64,000 nt of DNA, taken from assembly GCA_964612085.1 (NCBI GenBank), contig CAZTCJ010000002.1, forward strand, positions 42,937 to 106,936, given 5' to 3'. Positions 26,893 through 35,571 of the stretch are shown here, one piece after another. Source of the stretch: CAZTCJ01 sp964612085. Lineage in GTDB: Bacteria; Pseudomonadota; Alphaproteobacteria; JAJFIK01. The first letter of the stretch is position 1; each line of letters starts with the position of its first letter. A program made the translations under genes and the position numbers. The notes under the pieces were generated by a model. It saw only the letters and a program-made list of their open reading frames with translations. It made no database searches and was not told the DNA's origin.

Positions 26893-27833
26893 ATTTCAAG
26901 CTCCGGTATGGTGAGTTTTTCCAGCGCGGCGTGTTCTTCATCCGTATAGGTGATGACTTTGCGCGTATCCAGATCGAAGCTGATGGCCACAGCCTCGGTG
27001 GTCGCCAGTGCCCGGCCATTGACCCCGTCCAGGATCCAGTGGACGAGCCTGACCGTCTTGTCGGTCACACCCTTCAGGCCTGAGCGCACCATGATGATAT
27101 CGCCCGCCCGCGGACGATTATGATAACACAGCCTGTATTCCACCACGGCGCCGCCCCGGCGCTCGGCTCCGCTCAGCTTGCGGGCCTGGGGATTCATTTG
27201 AAACATGAAACCGGCGATGCCGTCGGAGATGCGGCCAATGAAATGCTGGGTCTGCATCAGTCCGTTTTCGTTGCATTGCGCCTGGGTAACGAGACCATGG
27301 GCGATGGTGACCAGACCGTAAGCATCGGCCTGTTCGAGACTGGCTTTTCCTTGAGGCGGATCGAGCGTCAGACTGCGCGGGCGGGCATGGTCCGGCAAAT
27401 CGATCCGCAAGGCCTCGAGCCCCTGTTTGATCTTCGCGGGCAGTGGGATGCGCGCGCCCATGTCCGGATCCGTATGGTGCACGAGCGTGTTGAAGGTCGC
27501 CGCCACCTGGTTGCTCAGGGCATGGCGTAATTCGATCAAGACCCGGAAGTCATGGGCCCCGTGATCCAACACACCGCCGCAGGCATAAAGCGGCGCGCCC
27601 GCATGGGCTTCGCGCAGGAACCGGATATGGTGATCGACGACCGTCAGTGTCGTGCCGTTTTCGCGCTTGTATCGCGGGTTTATGCCCGCCTTATGGCCGA
27701 GCACGGCAAGCGCTTCCTGGGCCTTGGCCACGTAGAAGCGCACATTGAGATGGCCCATCTCATCGCATTCCCAGGTGTTGACATTGCCGCGATACAGTTC
27801 CTGGCCGGTCATATCGGGAACGGAGTTCGGCAT
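26889..27833 (-). CDS. acyl-CoA thioesterase-like double-hotdog protein (paralog A)
   Basis: About 314 residues, starting at ATG 27833 after GAGGT. Two hotdog-like halves: the N-terminal YRGNVNTWECDEMGHLNVRFYV segment has the 4HBT pattern with Asp and His, and the C-terminal half (FIGRISDGIAGFMFQM, VVEYRLCYHNRPRAGD, LVHWILDG) repeats the fold. It is a paralog of the next gene on the same strand; both share the VNTWECD-x2-GH-x-NV-x-FYVAK start. It likely hydrolyses an acyl-CoA or a small thioester. The in-frame start at 27878 has no good site. Confidence 0.7.
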   Translation of the reverse strand: MPNSVPDMTGQELYRGNVNTWECDEMGHLNVRFYVAKAQEALAVLGHKAGINPRYKRENGTTLTVVDHHIRFLREAHAGAPLYACGGVLDHGAHDFRVLIELRHALSNQVAATFNTLVHHTDPDMGARIPLPAKIKQGLEALRIDLPDHARPRSLTLDPPQGKASLEQADAYGLVTIAHGLVTQAQCNENGLMQTQHFIGRISDGIAGFMFQMNPQARKLSGAERRGGAVVEYRLCYHNRPRAGDIIMVRSGLKGVTDKTVRLVHWILDGVNGRALATTEAVAISFDLDTRKVITYTDEEHAALEKLTIPELEI

Positions 27834-27858
27834 GGGAGACCTCGTCGTTAGGATCGGT

Positions 27859-28785
27859 TCAAAGCGAAGGAGGGACAAAACCGTGGGCGGTCTGGGCCGC
27901 CGTCAAACGGCCGATCTGGTCGGGCGTGAAGTGGCCGGCGCGCCGGGCCTTCAAATCGAGCAAGAGCGCGACGACTTGGGACGTTCCCAGACAATCGCCG
28001 GTTTCCGTATCGAACAGCATATGAAGGAAGCCCGCCGTGCGCGGACTGACGCTGGTCACCGCGCTGTAAATGGAAAGGACCGTGCCGGCGGGTACGGCCT
28101 TCGGGTAATTCTGCAGGCTTTCGATCAGGGCCACGCCGAATCCCTCGCGCGTCAGCGAGATACGGTCCATACCCAGAGTGTTCCAGATATGACCGGCGCC
28201 GTCGGAAATGCGGTTGGTGTAGCGGTGGGGCATCATCCAGCCGTGGACGGAACAGTCCTCAGGCTGCACGACCCCATGATGAATGGCGAAAAAACCGCGT
28301 GCGCGCACCGTATCGAGGGTGATGCCGTCAATCGGGATCGGGTGCGCCAGACCGCGAGGCGCGCCGTGGTCCGGCCGCTCGGCCCGTGCGGTTTCGGTGT
28401 TTTGCAGAAAGGGGGCGGGCAAGGGGCGCGGCGATTGTCCTTGGGCGTCGAAACAGGCAAGCCGTGTCGTGAACCCGGCGGAGATCTGTCCGCTCGTGCT
28501 GTCTACCAACTCGCTGTAGACGCTCAAACCGTCTTCGTCCGCCTCCAGAATGCCGGAGCGGATGGTCAGGGTGGTGGAGACCCGGACTTCGTTCAAGAAC
28601 CGGATATGATCGCTGACCGGGCGGAGCGCAATGCCCTGGGCCTGGGCGGTGCGCGGGCCCAGTCCGAGCGCCGTTTGCAGCACGCCCAGGCCATGACCGA
28701 GCTTGGCCACGTAGAACTGCACGTTCATGTGGCCCACATCGTCGCATTCCCAGGTGTTCACATAGCCACGATAGGTCTCGATCAC
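27859..28785 (-). CDS. acyl-CoA thioesterase-like double-hotdog protein (paralog B)
   Basis: 308 residues from GTG 28785, which follows AGGAGAG. The longer ORF to 29184 only extends into the acyl-CoA dehydrogenase coding region and is rejected. The N-terminal half begins IETYRGYVNTWECDDVGHMNVQ, closely like paralog A. The C-terminal half (RYTNRISDGAGHIWNTLG, IYSAVTSVSPRTAGFLHMLFD) follows the second hotdog. The two genes are 25 nt apart and probably arose by tandem duplication. It sits downstream of an acyl-CoA dehydrogenase in what looks like one minus-strand unit. Confidence 0.72.
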   Translation of the reverse strand: MIETYRGYVNTWECDDVGHMNVQFYVAKLGHGLGVLQTALGLGPRTAQAQGIALRPVSDHIRFLNEVRVSTTLTIRSGILEADEDGLSVYSELVDSTSGQISAGFTTRLACFDAQGQSPRPLPAPFLQNTETARAERPDHGAPRGLAHPIPIDGITLDTVRARGFFAIHHGVVQPEDCSVHGWMMPHRYTNRISDGAGHIWNTLGMDRISLTREGFGVALIESLQNYPKAVPAGTVLSIYSAVTSVSPRTAGFLHMLFDTETGDCLGTSQVVALLLDLKARRAGHFTPDQIGRLTAAQTAHGFVPPSL

Positions 28786-28832
28786 GGTCGCCTCTCTCCT
28801 CGATGCCTCTCGTCCATGGGCGGATGATCCGT

Positions 28833-30008
28833 TCACAGGCCGATCTGACGGGCCGCCAGATCCCGCATGATTTCCTCCGAACCGCCGCCGATGGCATTGA
28901 CGCGCACTTCCCGGTAGATCCGCTCGACCCGTCCGCCGCGCAAGTAACTGGCGCCGCCCAGGATCTGGCAGGCCTCCCGCGCGCAGAATTCGAGCGTCTG
29001 GGTCGCCTGCACCTTGAGCAGGGACAGATCCGCCACCGGTGTCTCGCCGTTCGCAACGCGCCAGGCGCACAGTTCCAGATAGCTCTGGGTGGCGTTGATC
29101 TGGCGGTACATCTCCGCAATCTTGTGGCGGATCACCTGATGATCCGCAAGCCGCTTTCCGAAAGTGTGGCGCTCCTGGGCCCACAGGCTAGCGTCTTCCA
29201 TGCAGGCGCGGGCAAGGGCGGTGGCACCGGCGGCCATGCCCAGGCGTTCTGAATTGAAATTGACCATGATGCCCGCAAACCCACGGTTTTCCTGGCCGAT
29301 AACGTTCTCCACGGGAACTTTCACATTGTCGAAATAGACCGCGCCCGTATCGGACGCCCACCAGCCCATTTTCTTCAGCGGCGTGCGGGAAACGCCGGGA
29401 CGGTCGGCCTCGATCAGCAGGAGGGAAATGCCGCCCGCGCCGTCGCCACCGGTGCGCACGGCGGTGGTGAAATAATCGGCCATGAGGGCGCCTGTGATGA
29501 ACATTTTCGATCCGTTCACCACGTAATGGTCGCCCATGGGCTGAGCCCTGGTCTGGAGCCGCGCCACGTCGGAGCCGCCGGAGGGTTCGGTGATCGCCAG
29601 CGAAATGTGTTTCTCACCAGCGAGTACGGGCGGCACGATGCGCGCTTTCATCTCCTCCGAGCCCAGAGCAAGGATGGGCGGCAAGCCGATGCCGTGCACC
29701 ATCAGGCTGGCATTGACGCCGCCCGCGCCGGGCCGGTTCAGCTCTTCCGCCGTGACGATCGTGTGAAACACGTCGAGCCCTTCGGAAACACCGCCATAGT
29801 GTTCCGGGTAGCCCATACGCAGAAGGCCGAAGTCCGAGGCTTTCTTGAACAGCGAATCCGGCAGCAGCCCCGCCTCTTCCCAGGTCTCGATATGGGGGAC
29901 GATTTCCCGGTCCACGAATTTGCGCAATTCCGCGCGCCAGTGATGATGGCTTTCGGTCAGGAAGGGGGACGGGGGGCGCGAGCCGTCGAAATCGAAACCG
30001 TTGGTCAT
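28833..30008 (-). CDS. acyl-CoA dehydrogenase (LCAD-like active site)
   Basis: A 391-residue FAD enzyme. FAD loops are LAITEPSGGSDVARLQ and KMFITGALMADY. The C-terminal loop is IGGGSEEIMRDL with Gly in the medium-chain catalytic position, so the base is probably the Glu in NFNSERLGMA near residue 240. It is the first gene of a minus-strand unit with the two thioesterase-like genes. The substrate is unknown. The 816-nt stretch upstream holds its promoter and several hairpins. Confidence 0.9.
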   Translation of the reverse strand: MTNGFDFDGSRPPSPFLTESHHHWRAELRKFVDREIVPHIETWEEAGLLPDSLFKKASDFGLLRMGYPEHYGGVSEGLDVFHTIVTAEELNRPGAGGVNASLMVHGIGLPPILALGSEEMKARIVPPVLAGEKHISLAITEPSGGSDVARLQTRAQPMGDHYVVNGSKMFITGALMADYFTTAVRTGGDGAGGISLLLIEADRPGVSRTPLKKMGWWASDTGAVYFDNVKVPVENVIGQENRGFAGIMVNFNSERLGMAAGATALARACMEDASLWAQERHTFGKRLADHQVIRHKIAEMYRQINATQSYLELCAWRVANGETPVADLSLLKVQATQTLEFCAREACQILGGASYLRGGRVERIYREVRVNAIGGGSEEIMRDLAARQIGL

Positions 30009-30824
30009 GCTAATCCTCCCTCTACGAATGAAACCTTGTGTTTGTCTTGTCCCGGTGCGGCGGCGGGGTTTTCCCTGTTATCCACAAGGCGCAGCCTGGG
30101 AAATGTGACGGTTTTCCATCTCTTGACGAAAATCCGGAATCCCATACGCTGAATTTGCGCAGCGGGGTTGTCCCATCTTTCGCTGCCACCCTTGCTGGAG
30201 ATCGTGGGGACTCCAGCCCTCCTAACGGCCTGACGGGCGGCGCCCAAGCCGCCCCTCAGGCCGCTTATGTTTGAGGGCTGAGCAATGCACCTTTTTCCAT
30301 AAGATTCCCGCAGCCTGGTAACCGATTGATTTCCGGTACAGATTCCAGAGCCAGCTCGAAAGCCTTCAGCCGTTTTCAGGAGAGCATAATCGATCCGCCT
30401 AAGGAGGGCATAACTCCAGGCCCCTGCCGCGCCGGTGCGAGGCCGCGAGAAAGCGGCCCGGCGGGCGCAAAGGCGGGGCTCGGGGACCGGTCCCTGGCGC
30501 ATCATCGCAGAATGCCGCCTGCGGGGCCGGGCCTGACGGCCATTTTCTGAGGCCCGGTCGAGGGCCTTGAAAGAGCACGGCGCCAAGGATCAGTGTGACT
30601 TGGACGCAACAGTTTTGCCGGATTCGCGCTTTTTTTTAAGGCCGTGACAGGGGGCATCAGCGGTCTTCCCGGATCTATCCACAGACCGGAGCGTGCTGAA
30701 GAGGCGGGAAGGGACGGGATTGGGCTGAAAGACATGGATCCGCTATGGCTGATGACGGCTTGTCATAGCCTAGCAGGCTTTCCCCCTTGCGAAAGGCCGC
30801 CATGGGCCTTGATGGCCCCGCCCG
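30009..30824. other. long non-coding region rich in stem-loops
   Basis: About 816 nt between the start of the acyl-CoA dehydrogenase and the stop of the VWA gene. I found no credible gene. It contains several strong inverted repeats: 30194-30217 (GCTGGAG/CTCCAGC), the three-part stem 30214-30280, the 12-bp palindrome GGGACCGGTCCC at 30483-30494, and CCGGGCCT/AGGCCCGG at 30527-30557. A run of eight T lies at 30630-30637. A 193-residue reading frame spans much of it on the minus strand, but it is Arg-rich, starts at TTG and resembles nothing known. Confidence 0.6.
30123..30296 (+). ncRNA. candidate small RNA (promoter-like boxes, long hairpin, T-run)
   Basis: TTGACG (30123-30128) and TACGCT (30145-30150) are 16 bp apart and face rightwards. 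About 60 nt later a stem pairs CAGCCCTC (30214-30221) with GAGGGCTG (30273-30280). Inside it are CGGCCTGA/TCAGGCCG and GGGCGGC/GCCGCCC. A T5 run lies at 30292-30296. A smaller hairpin (30194-30217) shares four bases with the big one, so the two compete. A transcript of about 140 nt is possible. It does not match 6S, SRP, RNase P or tmRNA as far as I can tell. Only pattern evidence supports it. Confidence 0.3.
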
Positions 30825-32627
30825 TCAGGGCTGGGGCGGGGCGGCCAGCGGTTCCATGGCTTGCGCCGACTGGGCCAGACGCACGAGCTGCGTGAATTCG
30901 GCCCTGTAGCCGTAGGGATCGGCGCCCTTGGCGTTCTGGGCGATGTCGAGAATCTCCGGCAGGGTCAGTTCCTTCAGATAGGGCGCATCCTGCAGATATT
31001 GCCCGAAGGCCGCGACGGCGGCCGCGAAGCGGGCATCGTCGGGCGCGTCCTCGAACTGGTTGACGGCGATGGCCGTCTCAACAGGGCGTTCGATCAGCCG
31101 GCTTTCGTCTTCATCAGGCAGTTTGTACCGGATCCGGACGAAAGCGAGTTCGGCATCCAGATCCTGGCTGCCGGTCTCTTCCGGATCGTCTTCCTGCTGA
31201 TAGCGCAGGGGATCGGTCAGGCGTCCGTCGGACCCTACGCGGGCAATCTCATAAAGTGCCGTCACCGTATGGCCGCTGCCGATTTCGCCCGCGTCGACCG
31301 CGTCATTGCTGAAATCGGCCCGGTCGAGCAGGCGCGTCTCATAGCCGATCAGGCGGTATTCGGCGACGGTCGCCGGATTGAACTCCACCTGGATCTTGAC
31401 GTCCTTGGCGATGGGGAAAAGGGTCGCGCGCAGATCGTCGACAAGCACTTTCTGGGCTTCGCGCAAGGTGTCGATATAGGCCGCCTGGCCGTTACCGCTT
31501 TGGGCCAGGCGCTGCATCAGCGCGTCGTTGTAATTGCCGCGTCCGAAGCCCAGAACCGTGAGATAGACGCCGGTCTCGCGCTTGCGCACGATGAAGTCCT
31601 CGAGCTTCTGGGGATCCGTGATGCCCACATTGAAATCGCCGTCGGTGGCCAGGATCACCCGGTTGATGGCGTCTTCGTCGAAATTCTGCTCCGCCAGCGC
31701 GTAAGCGAGCCGGATGCCTTCGCCGCCGGCCGTCGATCCGCCAGCGGAAAGCCGGTCCAGCGCGCCCATGATGGCCGTTTTGTTGTTGCCGGGCGTGGGT
31801 TCCAGGATGACGCCGGACGCGCCCGCATAGACCACGATGGAGACCCGGTCGTCCGCATCGAGAGAGTCGACCAGAAGCCTCATGCCCTTTTTGAGAAGCG
31901 GCAGTTTGTCCTCGTCATTCATCGAGCCTGAGACATCGAGCAGCAGCACCAGATTGACCGGCGGCGTTTCCTCCTGGTCGAGAGCATAGCCCTTGATCCC
32001 GATACGCAGGAGTTGGGTGCTGGCATTCCAGGGCGACGGCATGACCGCGAGCGCCGGTTCGAACGGCTCGTCGGCGGCTGACGGCACCGGATAATCGTAA
32101 GAGAAATAGTTGATCATCTCTTCTACCCGCACCGCATCGCTGGGCGGCAGGGTGCCGTCGTTCAGATAGCGGCGCATCACGGCGTAAGAGGCCGTGTCCA
32201 CATCGATGGAAAAGGTCGAAACCGGGTCTTCCGCGACCACTTTCACCGGGTTCGGATCAACTTCCTCATATTGCTCCCGGTCGCTGGGCCGGGGCGGCGG
32301 AGGCGGGGCGACGGATTGGGGCACGGGCGTGCCGGAGACCACAACGCTTTCCCGGGGCCTATCGGCTGTCAGATCCTGCCCCCTGGACAGGGCGTCGAAC
32401 TGTTCGTCGGAAAGGCGCGGATCTTCTTCCGCTTCCGGGTCGTCCTGCTCGTCCGTCTGCTGCGGATCCTGCGGTTCCGGATCGCCTTCCTGGGGCGCGG
32501 GATCGCCGCAGGCCACCAGAAGCACGGCCATGATCAAGGCGGCCAGAATCATCATCACACCGCTCGACCATTGCGAAGCGCGCGCGTTCCATCCGGCGGG
32601 CTCTGTCATCAGCTTGTCATTTGCCAT
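30825..32627 (-). CDS. von Willebrand factor type A domain lipoprotein (YfbK-like)
   Basis: About 600 residues from ATG 32627, which follows GGGGGAGGA. A membrane segment (ILAALIMAVLLVACGD) ends in a lipobox-like LVAC, so it is probably a lipoprotein. A Glu/Asp/Pro/Gln-rich linker follows, then an N-terminal VWA-associated region (VEEMINYFSYDYP) and the VWA domain with the MIDAS motif DVSGSMNDEDKL. The C-terminal part (ALYEIARV, LAFVRIRYKLPDEDES) matches DUF3520. Members are metal-dependent protein-binding surface or periplasmic factors of unknown role. The gene stands alone after a long non-coding region. Confidence 0.85.
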   Translation of the reverse strand: MANDKLMTEPAGWNARASQWSSGVMMILAALIMAVLLVACGDPAPQEGDPEPQDPQQTDEQDDPEAEEDPRLSDEQFDALSRGQDLTADRPRESVVVSGTPVPQSVAPPPPPRPSDREQYEEVDPNPVKVVAEDPVSTFSIDVDTASYAVMRRYLNDGTLPPSDAVRVEEMINYFSYDYPVPSAADEPFEPALAVMPSPWNASTQLLRIGIKGYALDQEETPPVNLVLLLDVSGSMNDEDKLPLLKKGMRLLVDSLDADDRVSIVVYAGASGVILEPTPGNNKTAIMGALDRLSAGGSTAGGEGIRLAYALAEQNFDEDAINRVILATDGDFNVGITDPQKLEDFIVRKRETGVYLTVLGFGRGNYNDALMQRLAQSGNGQAAYIDTLREAQKVLVDDLRATLFPIAKDVKIQVEFNPATVAEYRLIGYETRLLDRADFSNDAVDAGEIGSGHTVTALYEIARVGSDGRLTDPLRYQQEDDPEETGSQDLDAELAFVRIRYKLPDEDESRLIERPVETAIAVNQFEDAPDDARFAAAVAAFGQYLQDAPYLKELTLPEILDIAQNAKGADPYGYRAEFTQLVRLAQSAQAMEPLAAPPQP

Positions 32628-32814
32628 AATGTCCTCCCCCGACATCGACCTAACGCATCGTTCACACGCGATTGTCGGGCGGGCAAAGGCCGTTTTATGG
32701 CAAGGAAATGGTCTCTGCGAGACAGACACCGCTCCGGTGACGGCCGGCCAATTGATCGATATCAGTGCGGCCGTTCCTGCGCGGCCTTACACTTGGGACA
32801 AGAAGGAGAGTCCC

Positions 32815-33018
32815 ATGCAGTCGATTTGTGCCCAACGCCTTGAAGAGACACGCGTCCTTTTCGAGTACGGCATGTCCGGTGAAGCCCTGGAAAATCTGGT
32901 GACCTTGCGGCGCTGCGCGGTCGCCAGCGATTGCCCGTCGGCCGGATTGTGCGGCCAGGCCGTCAGCCGCCACTGGCCCGTCACCACCCGCCCGGCAAGC
33001 GCGCCGACGGCTCACTAA
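32815..33018 (+). CDS. small Cys-rich protein, unknown
   Basis: A 67-residue ORF with a good site (AAGGAGAG, 4 nt before the ATG). It has four Cys: C5, C34, C40 and C46, the last three spaced C-x5-C-x5-C (RRCAVASDCPSAGLCGQ), which could bind metal. Its TAA overlaps the TAG of the convergent DJ-1/PfpI gene in CTAA, a layout also seen at three other convergent pairs of real genes in this window. It is too short for homology and may be spurious, so I give moderate confidence. Confidence 0.5.
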   Translation: MQSICAQRLEETRVLFEYGMSGEALENLVTLRRCAVASDCPSAGLCGQAVSRHWPVTTRPASAPTAH

Positions 33019-33644
33019 GCGCCGCGCACCTCCGCCGTATAGGGCGGGGCGGGATCGTATTCCATGGCTTTCTGGGTGGCGCGGGCATGGTCCGCGCCAT
33101 AAAGCTGGCCGGTCAGCCAGAGCGACATGTCGATGCCGGCGGAGACGCCGGCCGCTGACACAATGTTTCCATCCTGAACATAGCGGATGTTTTCGAGCAC
33201 CTCCGCGGCTTCGTTGCGCTCCCGCAATTCGCCGGTAAAGGCCCAATGGGTGGTGACCCGCTTGCCTTTCGCCGGGCCCGCCGCCGTCAGCAGCATGGCG
33301 CCGGTGCACACGCTGGTTACCCATTGGCACCGGTGCGCCTGCTCGGCGATCCAGGCGAGCAGGGCCTGGTTGTCCACTTCCCGGCGCGTGCCCTGGCCGC
33401 CGGGGATCAGCAGAATGTCCAGCGGCGGGCAGGTCTCGAAGCTGTGATCGGCGATCACCCGCATGCCCTTGGCGCAGGCCACTTCACCGCCCTTCTCGGA
33501 GACCAGAAGGACCTCGTGCGTCTTGCCGGCCTGCTCCGTCAGCTCGGCGATCTGGTTCGACATGGTGAACACTTCCCAAGGGCCCACGAAGTCGAGTTCC
33601 TCTGCGCCGTCGAAGATCAGAATACCGATGGTCAAACCGCTCAT
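33015..33644 (-). CDS. DJ-1/PfpI family protein (isonitrile hydratase-like)
   Basis: A 209-residue GATase1-like protein. The nucleophile elbow Cys is in VTSVCTGAMLLTAAG near residue 112. Upstream are the Glu-bearing DGAEELDFVGPWEVF and the strand LLIPGGQGTR. The closing part (VQDGNIVSAAGVSAGIDMSLWL) fits the ThiJ/PfpI group with InhA-type isonitrile hydratases, glyoxalases and AraC-linked regulators. The substrate is unknown. It is 31 nt upstream, in minus order, of the small ORF end, and just downstream of the MaoC gene. Confidence 0.82.
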   Translation of the reverse strand: MSGLTIGILIFDGAEELDFVGPWEVFTMSNQIAELTEQAGKTHEVLLVSEKGGEVACAKGMRVIADHSFETCPPLDILLIPGGQGTRREVDNQALLAWIAEQAHRCQWVTSVCTGAMLLTAAGPAKGKRVTTHWAFTGELRERNEAAEVLENIRYVQDGNIVSAAGVSAGIDMSLWLTGQLYGADHARATQKAMEYDPAPPYTAEVRGA

Positions 33645-33675
33645 GGGTCTTGCTCCCTGTTCCGCCGTTTCCGGA

Positions 33676-34533
33676 TCAACCGGTCAGCGTGCATTTGCCG
33701 TTCTTGATGACGATGGCGTCCCGGTCCTGCAGACGGCACTGGAAGGAGAGAATGTTTCCGTCCTTCCACATGTCGGTGATGATGGTCTCGCCCGGAAAGA
33801 CGGGGGCGGAGAAACGCGCATCGAAGCCTGCGATGCGGGTGTGATCGTAGTCGCACGCCGCTTTCAGCACGGCCCGGCAGGCCGTGCCGTAAGTGCATAG
33901 CCCGTGAAGGATGGGGCGGGGGAAGCCCGCTGCTGCGGCGAATTCGGGATCAGAGTGCAGCGGATTGCGGTCGCCCGAGAGCCGGTACAGTAGAGCCTGG
34001 TCGGCGCGGGTCTCCAGGGCGCAGGTGATGTCGGGCGCGCGCTCAGGGATCGGATGGGGCTCGGGCCCGCCGCCCGCCGGGCCGCCGAAGCCGCCATCGC
34101 CGCGCGCGAAGATCGTCGAGCCCAAGGTGCACAGCGGTTCGTCCGTCTCCTTCAGGCGGATCCTGGTTTCCGTCAGGATCAGCGCGCCCTTGTCCGCCCC
34201 CTTGTCATAACATCCGACCACGGCGGACTCGGCCACGATGGTGGCGGCCATAGGCAAGGGCTGGTGCATGGTCAGGCGCTGCTCCCCATGGACGATCATG
34301 ACCCAGTTGAGGTCGGCCTGCTCCAGGGTGCGCTGGCCCCAGGCAATCACCGTGGCCATGGTGGGCACGGTGCGCATGTCGGGCGTCTCGTAAACATATT
34401 TCAGTTCCGCCCGATCCATGGGATCGCGCCCGAAACCCACGCCCAGCGCATAGAGCATCGTTTCCCGGTCGGTATAGGTGAATGTGTCGCCTTCCGATTT
34501 GAGGGACATGATGTGATCGTAATCGATGGGCAT
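33676..34533 (-). CDS. MaoC-family (R)-specific enoyl-CoA hydratase, 17beta-HSD4-type
   Basis: 285 residues from ATG 34533, which follows GGGAGGA. Two hotdog halves; the second carries the hydratase 2 signature YRLSGDRNPLHSDPEFAAAA with catalytic Asp and His near residues 199-204. It hydrates trans-2-enoyl-CoA to (R)-3-hydroxyacyl-CoA, feeding polyester or oxidation pathways. The length matches the hydratase domain of peroxisomal multifunctional enzyme 2. It diverges from the ECH1-like gene, so the two acyl-CoA genes may share a control region. Confidence 0.87.
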   Translation of the reverse strand: MPIDYDHIMSLKSEGDTFTYTDRETMLYALGVGFGRDPMDRAELKYVYETPDMRTVPTMATVIAWGQRTLEQADLNWVMIVHGEQRLTMHQPLPMAATIVAESAVVGCYDKGADKGALILTETRIRLKETDEPLCTLGSTIFARGDGGFGGPAGGGPEPHPIPERAPDITCALETRADQALLYRLSGDRNPLHSDPEFAAAAGFPRPILHGLCTYGTACRAVLKAACDYDHTRIAGFDARFSAPVFPGETIITDMWKDGNILSFQCRLQDRDAIVIKNGKCTLTG

Positions 34534-34716
34534 GGGCGTCCTCCCGGCAGGTGGGCATTGGGTTCGAACCGGGCGGTAGTGAAGCCCGGCAGGCTGCCGC
34601 ACGCAAGAGGCCTCGCGGCGGCCGCGCTGACGGGGCTTGCATGCCTGTGCTATGAAGAAGGCAAAAGGTTAGGATTCCGCTGGGCATAGGGCGCGGTGGC
34701 GCGCGGGAGGACGGAT

Positions 34717-35559
34717 ATGAGCTACACCTGCTTCAACGTGGATATCGCCGATGGCATCGCCCATTTGCAGCTGAAGCGTCCGGAGGCTTACAACTCCATG
34801 ACGCGGGCGTTCTGGAACGAACTACCCGAAATCGTGCGGGACATCGACCTGAACGCCAAGGCGCGGGTGATCGTGATCTCCTCCACGGGCAAGCATTTCA
34901 GCGCGGGCATGGATCTCGCCGTGTTCACGGAACCCGATACGGGCGCCGCGCCGCGCGATGCGGAATATGGCCGCCAGCGCCATGCCTTCCGCGACCATGT
35001 GAAAGTCCTGCAACAGACCTTCAACTGCCTCGACGAGGCGCGCATGCCGGTGCTCGTCGCCATCCAGGGGGCCTGTATCGGCGGCGCGGTGGATATGACG
35101 TCGGCCTGCGATATCCGTTATGCGTCGGCGGATGCGTTTTTCTGCATTCAGGAGATCAATATCGGCATGACGGCGGATGTGGGCACGTTCCCGCGCCTGT
35201 GCCATCTGATCCCGCAAGGCTGGATCCGCGAGCTGAGCTATACCGGGCGGCGCTTGCCGGCGGACAAGGCCAAGGAAATCGGCCTGGTGAACGAGGTCTA
35301 TCCCGATCACGAATCGCTTCTGGCCGGGGTCATGCAGACCGCCCGCGAGATCGCCGCGCGCTCGCCTCTGGCCGTGGCCGGATCCAAGGTCATGATCAAC
35401 TATGCGCGGGATCATTCGATTGCGGATGGCCTCGATTATATCGCCACCTGGCAGACCGGCATGTTCCAGCCGGCCGACATGATGGAATCCTTCAGCGCTC
35501 AGAGCGAAAAGCGGGAACCGCAATTCAGCGATCTGCTCCCCGTCAAGACGAAAATGTAA
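34717..35559 (+). CDS. crotonase-family delta3,5-delta2,4-dienoyl-CoA isomerase (ECH1-like)
   Basis: 280 residues from ATG 34717, after GGGAGGACGG; the start at 34696 is an upstream GTG without a site. Oxyanion-hole motifs are HFSAGMDLAVF near residue 65 and IQGACIGGAVDMTSACD near 115. The segment EINIGMTADVGTFPRL matches ECH1, where Glu and Asp act as the isomerising acid/base pair. It isomerises 3,5-dienoyl-CoA formed from unsaturated fatty acids. It complements the DECR-like reductase at 60048 in handling double bonds. Confidence 0.85.
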   Translation: MSYTCFNVDIADGIAHLQLKRPEAYNSMTRAFWNELPEIVRDIDLNAKARVIVISSTGKHFSAGMDLAVFTEPDTGAAPRDAEYGRQRHAFRDHVKVLQQTFNCLDEARMPVLVAIQGACIGGAVDMTSACDIRYASADAFFCIQEINIGMTADVGTFPRLCHLIPQGWIRELSYTGRRLPADKAKEIGLVNEVYPDHESLLAGVMQTAREIAARSPLAVAGSKVMINYARDHSIADGLDYIATWQTGMFQPADMMESFSAQSEKREPQFSDLLPVKTKM

Positions 35560-35571
35560 CGGACGCATCCC

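Noticed and set aside
27859..29184. Long 441-residue frame for the second thioesterase
   Set aside because: The upstream part overlaps the acyl-CoA dehydrogenase gene on the same strand; GTG 28785 with AGGAGAG is the real start.
30005..30586. 193-residue minus-strand ORF across the hairpin-rich gap
   Set aside because: It starts at TTG without a ribosome site, is Arg/Ala/Gly-rich as expected of GC-rich non-coding DNA, and its sequence resembles no protein.
34555..34585. tRNA-like GGTTCGAACC motif
   Set aside because: Only a short palindrome; the T-stem does not pair and no acceptor, D or anticodon arms are present.
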